This document shows positions 1 to 6,569 of a stretch of DNA of 41,676 nucleotides, piece after piece. The translations under genes and the position numbers were made by a program. Positions within the stretch are counted from its first letter, which is position 1. Each line of letters begins with the position of its first letter. Below the pieces are notes generated by a model that made no database searches, was not told the DNA's origin, and saw only the letters and a list, made by a program, of their open reading frames with translations. The DNA comes from an uncultured Eubacteriales bacterium. Lineage in GTDB: Bacteria; Bacillota; Clostridia; Christensenellales; Aristaeellaceae. Location: NCBI GenBank assembly GCA_900317565.1, contig ONHI01000016.1, forward strand, positions 1 through 41,676, written 5' to 3'.

Positions 1-633
1 GATGGACATGGCCTCCTCCTGGTCGTGGGTGACGAACACGGTGGTGATGCCGGTGTCCCGCTGGATGCGGCGGATCTCCTCCCGGGTCTGCAGGCGCAGC
101 CGGGCGTCCAGGTTGGACAGCGGCTCGTCCAGCAGCAGCACCCGCGGCATCTTCACCACCGCCCGGGCGATGGCCACGCGCTGCTGCTGTCCGCCGGACA
201 TCTCGCCGGGCTTGCGCTCCATCAGGCCCTCGATCTGCACCAGCTTCGCGGCCTCCAGCACCCGCCGCTCCATCTCCTCCTTGGAGGGGCGGTCGCTGCC
301 CTTCAGGTTCTGCAGCGGGAACATGATGTTCTGCTTCACCGTCAGGTGGGGGTACAGCGCGTAGCTCTGGAACACCAGGCCCACGCCCCGGTTCTCCGGC
401 GGCAGGTCCGTCACGTCATCCTCGCCGAAGTAGATCCTGCCGCTGGTGGGCTTGATCAGGCCGCTGATCAGGTTCAGCGCCGTGCTCTTGCCGCAGCCCG
501 ACGGCCCCAGCAAGCCGATCAGCTTGCCGTCCGGGATCTCAAAGCAAAAATCGTTGACGGCGATCACCTCGTCGCTCGATTTCTTGTTCCGGCTGGGAAA
601 TTTCTTGGTCAGGTTCTGCAATACCACTTTCAT
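1..633 (-). CDS. Sugar ABC transporter ATPase, MsmX/UgpC/MalK type (partial, C-terminus off the window)
   Basis: Energy-coupling ATPase for a CUT1-type carbohydrate importer; it acts on the inner face of the membrane bound to two permeases. 211 codons are present and the frame runs off position 1. Visible motifs: Walker A GPSGCGKST at residues 43-51, Q-loop VFQSYALYPH, signature MSGGQQQRV at 145-153, Walker B LLLDEPLSNLDAR near 165-177, and the H-loop VTHDQEEAM at the cut end. The missing part should hold the regulatory C-terminal domain of this family. I chose the ATG at 633 because GGAGGA lies seven bases upstream; the ATG at 640 directly abuts that site. It stands alone on the minus strand with its own promoter, as MsmX-type shared ATPases usually do. 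By inference it could power the ATPase-less MalFG-type importer at 22970-26451. Confidence 0.93.
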   Translation of the reverse strand, partial: MKVVLQNLTKKFPSRNKKSSDEVIAVNDFCFEIPDGKLIGLLGPSGCGKSTALNLISGLIKPTSGRIYFGEDDVTDLPPENRGVGLVFQSYALYPHLTVKQNIMFPLQNLKGSDRPSKEEMERRVLEAAKLVQIEGLMERKPGEMSGGQQQRVAIARAVVKMPRVLLLDEPLSNLDARLRLQTREEIRRIQRDTGITTVFVTHDQEEAMSI

Positions 634-676
634 CGGCCATTCCTCCTTGGTTGAGGGGTGCATGTTTCACTACATT

Positions 677-685
677 ATTATAGCA
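677..685 (-). promoter_or_regulatory. Extended -10 promoter for the ATPase gene
   Basis: On the minus strand TGC-TATAAT lies about 44 bases before the ATPase start. No good -35 hexamer is seen at the usual distance, so the TGn extension probably compensates. It is divergent from the promoter at 804-832. Confidence 0.6.
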
Positions 686-803
686 CAGTTCGTCCGCCGT
701 GGGAATAGGTTCCGCGCGTATTCCTGCGGCGAATCAGGGTCGAACGCAAAGATTGATTTTTGATGGTTTTTTGGTGAAGAAACGGATAATTCTGCAATTT
801 TCC

Positions 804-832
804 TTGACACCCGATGCAAATATACCTATAAT
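804..832 (+). promoter_or_regulatory. Consensus sigma-A promoter of the DUF3798 ABC operon
   Basis: TTGACA at 804-809 and TATAAT at 827-832 with a 17-base spacer: both hexamers match the housekeeping consensus exactly. The expected start is near 839, giving a leader of about 70 bases before the ATG at 909. Confidence 0.85.
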
Positions 833-908
833 TCAATTGTATTACCGCGCTAAACCGATGCTATTTTGGCATGGGCGCCGCGCGGGATAATTGAAGGAGG
901 AACAACTC

Positions 909-2099
909 ATGAAGAAGCTGCTTTGCGTTCTGCTGGCCGCCATGATGGTCATCTCCATGGCCGTCGTCGCCTCCGCAGAGGGATCCCTGGACTTCCATGT
1001 GGGCATCGTCACCGGTACCGTGTCCCAGTCCGAAGACGACCGCCGCGGCGCCGAGGCCTTCCAGGCCAAGTACGGCGAGGACGTGGTGACCCTGGCCACC
1101 TATCCCGACAATTTCCCGGATGAGAAGGAAACCGTCGTGCAGACCATCGTGAACATGGCCGACGATCCCGACATGAAGGCCGTCATCGTCAACCAGGGCG
1201 TGCCCGGCACCGCCGAGGCCTTCCGTCAGATCAAGGAGCGTCGCCCCGACATCCTGTGCATCTGCGGCGAGTCCCAGGAGGACCTGCCCGTGATCGCCGA
1301 GGCCGCCGACCTGGTGGTCGTCAACGACTTCGTGTCCCGCGGCTACCTGATCATCAAGACCGCCGCGGACCTGGGCTGCAAGACCTTCGTCCACATCTCC
1401 TTCCCCCGTCACCTGGGCATCGAGTCCCTCAGCCGTCGTCTGGCGGTCATGAAGGAAGCGGGCAAGGAGCTGGGCGTTGAGATCGTCGAGGAGACCGCTC
1501 CCGACCCGACCAGCGACGTTGGCGTCGCCGGCGCGCAGCAGTTCATCCTCGAGAAGACCCCCGAATGGGTTGCCAAGTACGGCACCGATTCCGCCTATTT
1601 CTGCACCAACGACGCCCACACCGAGCCGCTGATCAAGCAGCTGCTGGAGTACGGCGGATACTTCATCGAGGCCGACCTGCCCTCCCCGCTGATGGGCTAT
1701 CCGGGCGCTCTGGGCGTTGACCTGACCGACGCCGCCGGCGATTTCGAGAAGATTCTGGAGACCGTTGAGAACGCGGTCGTCGAAAAGGGCGGCGCGGGCC
1801 GCTTCGGCACCTGGGCCTTCTCCTACGGCTACGCCTCTTCCTTCGCCCTGGCCCAGCACGCTGTGAACGTCATCAACGGCGACAGCGAGCTGACCGAGCT
1901 GGACGACATCTCCGACGCCTTCGGCGAGGTCTCCGGCGTGGATTGGTCCGGCGCGAACTACACCGATGCCACCACCGGCGTCAAGACCGAGAACCTGTAC
2001 CTGGTGTATCAGGATACCTACATCATGGGCCGCGAGGGCGACAAGTTCATGCACACCCCCGATGTGGAGATCCCCGAGTCTTACTACACCGTCAAGTAA
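909..2099 (+). CDS. DUF3798 family substrate-binding protein of an ABC importer
   Basis: Probable extracytoplasmic solute receptor, 396 aa. The N-terminus has a signal peptide (KK, hydrophobic LLCVLLAAMMVISMAVV, cleavage after ASA near residue 22). The mature part starts with a GIVTGTVSQSEDD segment typical of DUF3798, a family with a two-lobed periplasmic-binding fold; I recognise the family by its overall sequence, not by search. I chose the ATG at 909 because AAGGAGG sits eight bases upstream; an in-frame TTG at 891 lies inside that site. It is first in an operon with a double ATPase, two BPD_transp_2-type permeases and a small anchored protein, the layout of BMP/ribose-type importers. The ligand cannot be read from the sequence; a sugar or nucleoside-like compound is the family expectation. 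A hairpin after the stop should favour its expression over the downstream genes. Confidence 0.88.
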   Translation: MKKLLCVLLAAMMVISMAVVASAEGSLDFHVGIVTGTVSQSEDDRRGAEAFQAKYGEDVVTLATYPDNFPDEKETVVQTIVNMADDPDMKAVIVNQGVPGTAEAFRQIKERRPDILCICGESQEDLPVIAEAADLVVVNDFVSRGYLIIKTAADLGCKTFVHISFPRHLGIESLSRRLAVMKEAGKELGVEIVEETAPDPTSDVGVAGAQQFILEKTPEWVAKYGTDSAYFCTNDAHTEPLIKQLLEYGGYFIEADLPSPLMGYPGALGVDLTDAAGDFEKILETVENAVVEKGGAGRFGTWAFSYGYASSFALAQHAVNVINGDSELTELDDISDAFGEVSGVDWSGANYTDATTGVKTENLYLVYQDTYIMGREGDKFMHTPDVEIPESYYTVK

Positions 2100-2111
2100 T
2101 TCACTCACCGC

Positions 2112-2140
2112 AAGGGGGGAGGATTTGCGCCTCCCCCCTT
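2112..2140 (+). terminator. Hairpin after the binding-protein gene (attenuator or mRNA stabiliser)
   Basis: A perfect 11-bp stem (AAGGGGGGAGG paired with CCTCCCCCCTT) with a 7-base loop starts 12 bases after the stop codon. Only a short T run follows, so partial termination or protection of the upstream mRNA end is more likely than full termination. Confidence 0.7.
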
Positions 2141-2150
2141 TTGCAACGGA

Positions 2151-2193
2151 GGCGTCGATGCGCCGTTCGCACAGCGGACGGCGCATCGATGCC
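2151..2193. repeat. 20-bp GC-rich palindrome inside the operon
   Basis: Two 20-base arms separated by ACA pair along their whole length with two G-U type mismatches. The core (CGATGCGCCG / CGGCGCATCG) resembles palindromes near 11830, 29220 and 29320, so it is probably a dispersed repeat that also forms an RNA hairpin between the first two genes of the operon. Confidence 0.7.
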
Positions 2194-2231
2194 CCCACAA
2201 GGGCGATTAATAGAGAATAGGGTAGATAAAC

Positions 2232-3815
2232 ATGAGCAATCAAGCACCCTTGCTGGAACTGAAGAACATCAAGAAGGACTTCTACGGCAACCAGGTCCTG
2301 AAGGACATCAACCTGACGATGGAGCCGGGCGAGGTCGTGGGCCTGGTGGGCGAGAACGGCGCGGGCAAATCCACGCTGATGAAGATACTCTTCGGCATGA
2401 CCGAGATCCGGGACACCGGCGGCTACGGCGGCGACGTGATCCTGGAGGGCAAAAAGGTCAGCTTCAACAGCCCCTTCGACGCGCTGGAGGCCTGCATCGG
2501 CATGGTGCACCAGGAATTTTCGCTGATTCCCGGCTTCACCGCCACCGAGAACATACTGCTCAACCGCGAGCCCCAGAAGAAGAGCGTGGTCTCCGAGGTG
2601 TTCGGCGAGCGGCTGAACACGCTGGACCGCAAGGACATGGAGCGGCGCTCCGTGGAATCCATCGACAAAATGGGCGTGCGCATCGACGGCGACATGGTGA
2701 TCTCCGACATGCCCGTGGGCCACAAGCAGTTCACCGAGATCGCCCGCGAGCTGTCCAAGGAACAGCTGAAGCTGCTGATCCTGGACGAGCCCACCGCCGT
2801 GCTCACCGAGCAGGAGGCCGCGGCGCTGCTGGATTCCATACGCGCCATGTCCGCCCGGGGCATCGCCGTGATATTCATCACCCACCGCCTGCAGGAGATA
2901 CTGAACGTGTGCGGCAAGGTGGTGGTCATGCGCGACGGCGAGCTGGTGCAGAACGTGCCCGCCTCCCAGACCAACGTCACCGAGATCACCCGCTGGATGG
3001 TGGGCCGCAGCGTCGGCAACGAGGCCCTGGGCCAGCGCCAGCCGCCCGAGACCGACATCGTGATGTCCATCCGCAAGCTGTGGGTGGACATGCCCGGCGA
3101 GACCGTGCGCAACGTCAACCTGGACGTGCGCCGGGGCGAGATCCTGGGCATCGGCGGCCTGGCCGGCCAGGGCAAGCTGGGCATCCCCAACGGCGTGATG
3201 GGCCTGTATCCCGCGGGCGGCAAGGTCACCTTCGACGGCAAGGACATCCCGCTGAACGCCCCCCGGCAGTGCCTGGACAGCCAGCTGGCCTTCGTTTCGG
3301 AGGATCGGCGCGGGGTGGGGCTGCTGCTGGACGAGACGCTGGAGTGGAACATCGCCTTCCCGGCCATGCAGATCCAGAACAAGTTCCTGAAGCCCGTGCT
3401 GGGCGGCCTGGTGAAGTGGCGCGACGAGAAGGCCATAAGCGAGGTCACCCGCAAGTACATCCAGGAGCTGCAAATCAAGTGTACCAGCAGCAAGCAGAAG
3501 GCCAAGCAGCTCTCCGGCGGCAACCAGCAGAAGGTGTGCCTGGCCAAGGCCTTCGCGCTGGAGCCGAAGTTCCTGTTCGTCTCCGAGCCGACCCGCGGCA
3601 TCGACGTGGGCGCGAAGGCGCTGGTGCTGGAGGCGCTGAAGAAGTTCAACCGTGAAAACGGCATCACCATCGTGATGATCTCCTCGGAGCTGGAGGAGCT
3701 GCGGCAGGTGTGCGACAGGATCGCCATCGTGTCCGGCGGCGTCATCGCGGGCATACTGCCCGCCAGCCGCTCCAGCGAGGAATTCGGCGCGCTGATGGTC
3801 AGCTCAGTCGTTTAA
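2232..3815 (+). CDS. Sugar-type ABC transporter ATPase with two nucleotide-binding domains (RbsA/MglA-like)
   Basis: ATPase subunit, 527 aa, two fused domains. Domain 1: Walker A GENGAGKST at about residue 40-48, Walker B LLILDEPTAVLTE with DEP at 185-187, and H-loop FITHRLQE. Domain 2 has a degenerate P-loop GGLAGQGKLG near 307-316 that lacks the Ser/Thr after Lys, an intact signature LSGGNQQKV near 427, and LFVSEPTRGIDVGAK near 448, where Ser451 replaces the usual Walker B Asp. RbsA/MglA-type proteins normally have one weakened site, so one working catalytic site is plausible. The ribosome site before the ATG is weak (AGGGTAG). It lies 132 bases after the binding-protein gene, with two hairpins between, and 16 bases before the first permease. 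It should work with the two permeases that follow. Confidence 0.93.
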   Translation: MSNQAPLLELKNIKKDFYGNQVLKDINLTMEPGEVVGLVGENGAGKSTLMKILFGMTEIRDTGGYGGDVILEGKKVSFNSPFDALEACIGMVHQEFSLIPGFTATENILLNREPQKKSVVSEVFGERLNTLDRKDMERRSVESIDKMGVRIDGDMVISDMPVGHKQFTEIARELSKEQLKLLILDEPTAVLTEQEAAALLDSIRAMSARGIAVIFITHRLQEILNVCGKVVVMRDGELVQNVPASQTNVTEITRWMVGRSVGNEALGQRQPPETDIVMSIRKLWVDMPGETVRNVNLDVRRGEILGIGGLAGQGKLGIPNGVMGLYPAGGKVTFDGKDIPLNAPRQCLDSQLAFVSEDRRGVGLLLDETLEWNIAFPAMQIQNKFLKPVLGGLVKWRDEKAISEVTRKYIQELQIKCTSSKQKAKQLSGGNQQKVCLAKAFALEPKFLFVSEPTRGIDVGAKALVLEALKKFNRENGITIVMISSELEELRQVCDRIAIVSGGVIAGILPASRSSEEFGALMVSSVV

Positions 3816-3831
3816 GGAAGGTGCGCAGCAT

Positions 3832-4908
3832 ATGAGTGAATTGACAAACAACGCAAATCCCACGCCGCTGGAGCGGGTGCAGAGCGCGTTCAGGAGCTTC
3901 GGGCTGCCCCGCATGATCATCGCGGGCATGCTGCTGGTGCTGCTGATCGCCGCGCCCATCGTCGGCGCGAACTTCTGGATGCAGATCACCAACGTCATCA
4001 ACCGCTTCACCTGGAACGGCGTGCTGGTGCTGGCGATGGTGCCCATGGTCCATTCCGGCTGCGGCCTGAACTTCGGCCTGCCGCTGGGCATCATATCCGG
4101 CCTGCTGGGCGCGACGCTGTCGCTGGAGCTGGGCTTCACCGGCCCGATGAGCTTCCTGATGGCGATCCTGCTGTCCACGCCCTTCGCCATCGTGCTGGGC
4201 GCGGGCTACGGCTGGCTGCTGAACAAGATCAAGGGCGGCGAGATGATGATCGCCACCTACGTGGGCTTCTCCTCCGTGTCCTTCATGTGCATCATGTGGC
4301 TGCTGCTGCCCTATCACAAGGCGGACATGGTCTGGGGCTACGCGGGCAAGGGCCTGCGCACCACGATCTCCCTGGAGGGCTATTACGACCAGGTGCTGGC
4401 GAAGTTCTTGCAGATCCGCATCGGCGACCTGGTGATCCCCACCGGCGCGATACTGTTCTTCGCGCTGCTGGCCTTCCTGATGTGGGCCTTCCTGCACACC
4501 AAGACCGGCACGGCCATGACCGCCGTGGGCTCCAACCCCACCTTCGCCCGGGCCGCCGGCATCAACGTGGACAAGATCCGCCTGCTCTCCGTGGTGATGA
4601 GCACCTGGCTGGGCGCCATCGGCATACTGGTGTACCAGCAGGGCTTCGGCTTCGTACAGCTGTACATGGCGCCCTTCAACATGGCGCTGCCCGCCGTATC
4701 GGCCATATTGATCGGCGGCGCCAGCGTGAACAAGGCCACGATCACCAACGTGGTCATCGGCACGATACTGTTCCAGGGCATCGTCACCATGACGCCCACC
4801 GTCATGAACAACATGATCCACATGGACATCAGCGAGGTGCTGCGCATGGTCGTGTCCAACGGCATGATCCTCTACGCCCTGACCCGCAAGACGGAGGTGA
4901 ACCGGTGA
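3832..4908 (+). CDS. ABC transporter permease 1 (BPD_transp_2 / ribose-type)
   Basis: Membrane permease, 358 aa, with many hydrophobic segments from about residue 25 to the C-terminus and a coupling-loop-like AVGSNPTFARAAGINVDKIR stretch near residue 225-245, the region that contacts the ATPase in RbsC-type permeases. AAGGAAGG precedes the ATG. The stop codon overlaps the next start (TGATG), so the two permeases are translationally coupled and probably form a heterodimer. The alternating charged loop and the LIGGASVNKATI motif near the C-terminus recur in permease 2, so the pair looks like an ancient duplication. Confidence 0.92.
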   Translation: MSELTNNANPTPLERVQSAFRSFGLPRMIIAGMLLVLLIAAPIVGANFWMQITNVINRFTWNGVLVLAMVPMVHSGCGLNFGLPLGIISGLLGATLSLELGFTGPMSFLMAILLSTPFAIVLGAGYGWLLNKIKGGEMMIATYVGFSSVSFMCIMWLLLPYHKADMVWGYAGKGLRTTISLEGYYDQVLAKFLQIRIGDLVIPTGAILFFALLAFLMWAFLHTKTGTAMTAVGSNPTFARAAGINVDKIRLLSVVMSTWLGAIGILVYQQGFGFVQLYMAPFNMALPAVSAILIGGASVNKATITNVVIGTILFQGIVTMTPTVMNNMIHMDISEVLRMVVSNGMILYALTRKTEVNR

Positions 4909-6038
4909 TGAAAAACAACAACGCCTCCGCGGGCAAGAAGGTGCTGGGCTTCCTCGGCTCGAACAGCGTGCCGATCATGTTCATCATCATCGTGGCCATC
5001 TGCATCCCGCTGTCCGGCTTCAGCCCGGTGTTCCTGCTGAACGAGATCGTGACCCGCATGGGCCGCAACATCTTCCTGATCCTCAGCCTGCTGATCCCGA
5101 TCATGGCGGGCATGGGCCTGAACTTCGGCATGACCCTGGGGGCCATGGCGGGGGAGATCGCCCTGATCTTCGTCTCCGACTGGCAGATCTGGGGCATCCC
5201 CGGCGTGGTGCTGGCCTGCATCATGTCCATACCGATCTCCGTGATCCTGGGCTGGATGTGCGGCAAGATACTGAACGCCTCCAAGGGCCGCGAGATGATC
5301 ACCAGCTACATCATCTCCTTCTTCACCAACGGCCTCTACCAGCTGCTGGTGCTGTACATCATGGGATCGATCATACCGATCATCCATACCTCCATCAAGC
5401 TGCCCCGCGGCTACGGCATCCGCCAGACCGTGGGCCTGCTGAACATGCGCCAGAGCCTGGACAACGCGCTGGCCCTGCGCATCGGCGGCGTGAAGATCCC
5501 GGTGCTGACCTTCCTGATCATCGCGGTGATGTGCCTGGTGATCGTGTGGTTCCGCCGCACCAAGCTGGGCCAGGACATGCGCGCCGTGGGCCAGGACCTG
5601 GAGGTCGCCCGCGACGCCGGCATCAACGTGGAGCGCACCCGCATACTCTCCATCATCATCTCCACGGTGCTGGCGGGCTTCGGCATGATCATCTACCTGC
5701 AAAACATGGGCGACATGGCCACCTATTCCGCCCACAGCCAGATCGGCATGTTCTGCATCGCGGCGCTGCTGGTGGGCGGCGCCAGCGTGGACCGCGCCTC
5801 CATCGGCAATGTGTTCCTGGGCGTGGTGCTGTTCCACCTGATGTTCATACTCGCCCCGAAGGCCGGCGCGGTGATCACCGGCGACGAGATGATCGGCGAA
5901 TACTTCCGCGTGTTCGTGTCCTATGGCGTCATCACCGTGGCGCTGGTGATGTACGAGACCAAGAAGCGCAGGGCCAAGGCCGGCATGGGCCAGCTGCTGG
6001 AGGCGGCGCAGCGGGAGGAGGAGAAGGCCAATGCGTAA
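4908..6038 (+). CDS. ABC transporter permease 2 (BPD_transp_2 / ribose-type)
   Basis: Second membrane permease, 376 aa. The frame is open for 207 further codons upstream, but those overlap permease 1; the real start is the ATG at 4908, which shares a base with the permease 1 stop and follows ACGGAGGTG. It contains AVGQDLEVARDAGINVERTR near residue 225-245 and VGGASVDRASIGNVFLG near 285-300, matching the same elements in permease 1. The last residues are charged (KKRRAKAGMGQ...EEEKANA) and cytoplasmic. The final eight bases overlap the start of the next gene, which indicates tight coupling. Confidence 0.92.
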   Translation: MKNNNASAGKKVLGFLGSNSVPIMFIIIVAICIPLSGFSPVFLLNEIVTRMGRNIFLILSLLIPIMAGMGLNFGMTLGAMAGEIALIFVSDWQIWGIPGVVLACIMSIPISVILGWMCGKILNASKGREMITSYIISFFTNGLYQLLVLYIMGSIIPIIHTSIKLPRGYGIRQTVGLLNMRQSLDNALALRIGGVKIPVLTFLIIAVMCLVIVWFRRTKLGQDMRAVGQDLEVARDAGINVERTRILSIIISTVLAGFGMIIYLQNMGDMATYSAHSQIGMFCIAALLVGGASVDRASIGNVFLGVVLFHLMFILAPKAGAVITGDEMIGEYFRVFVSYGVITVALVMYETKKRRAKAGMGQLLEAAQREEEKANA

Positions 6039-6507
6039 GATCCTGTTCCGCGTGGGCACCGTCGTCGTGCTGCTGGCCATCGCGGCCTGCATGATGGTCA
6101 TCGGCCGCGGCCACACGCTGTATTTCGACAACAAGAAGCTGGAATACGAGGGCCAGACCTACGACGCCATCCGCCGCATCAACGTGTTCGTCGGCGATGA
6201 GCAGGTGGCGAAGCTCTCCCAGAAGGAGCGCGGCATGGCCACCTTCACCGGCCAGAGCTTCAAGTTCAACATCGAGGTCGTCCGGGAAAAGGGCGGCGAT
6301 TCCGAGTTCTATGACTTTGCCGTCAAGGTCCCCTACGGCCAGGACGGCGTGGTCGTCAACCTGATCGGCATGATCGAGGGCCTGCCCCAGGACGCCTGGA
6401 TGAGCGAATTCGTGCCCGTCGCCACCGAGGAGACGGAGGAGGAGCCCGCCGAGGGCGACGAGTTCGACACGGGCCTGGAGGACTTCGACGTCGGCGGGGA
6501 TATTTAA
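6031..6507 (+). CDS. Small membrane-anchored protein of the DUF3798 importer operon (DUF6672-like)
   Basis: 158 aa. One N-terminal membrane segment (VGTVVVLLAIAACMMVIG, residues 8-25) is followed by an outside beta-rich domain (HTLYFDNKKLEYEGQ...) and a very acidic tail (EETEEEPAEGDEFDTGLEDFD). The Cys at residue 15 lies within the hydrophobic stretch but the context AAC is not a clear lipobox. It overlaps permease 2 by eight bases and is followed by a strong terminator, so it is the last gene of the operon. I think this is the DUF6672 family, from memory and not checked. Its constant position behind the permeases suggests an accessory of the transporter; the function is unknown. Confidence 0.8.
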   Translation: MRKILFRVGTVVVLLAIAACMMVIGRGHTLYFDNKKLEYEGQTYDAIRRINVFVGDEQVAKLSQKERGMATFTGQSFKFNIEVVREKGGDSEFYDFAVKVPYGQDGVVVNLIGMIEGLPQDAWMSEFVPVATEETEEEPAEGDEFDTGLEDFDVGGDI

Positions 6508-6521
6508 ACCCGACCCTGACG

Positions 6522-6558
6522 ACGGAAAAGGGAGCGCGATGTGCGCTCCCTTTTCCGT
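6522..6558. terminator. Terminator between convergent units
   Basis: A 16-bp stem (ACGGAAAAGGGAGCGC with its complement) and a 5-base loop start 15 bases after the stop of the importer operon and end 12 bases before the stop of the helicase gene on the other strand. It can work for both strands, since the arms carry AAAA and TTTT. Confidence 0.85.
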
Positions 6559-6569
6559 TGCCGGTTTTA

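Noticed and set aside
891-908. Upstream TTG start for the DUF3798 protein
   Set aside because: It lies within the AAGGAGG site that serves the ATG at 909 and would add residues before the signal peptide.
861-3473. 870-codon open frame on the minus strand
   Set aside because: It is antisense to the DUF3798 and ATPase genes, rich in His, Gln, Leu and Ala with no domain, as expected from GC-rich codon bias.
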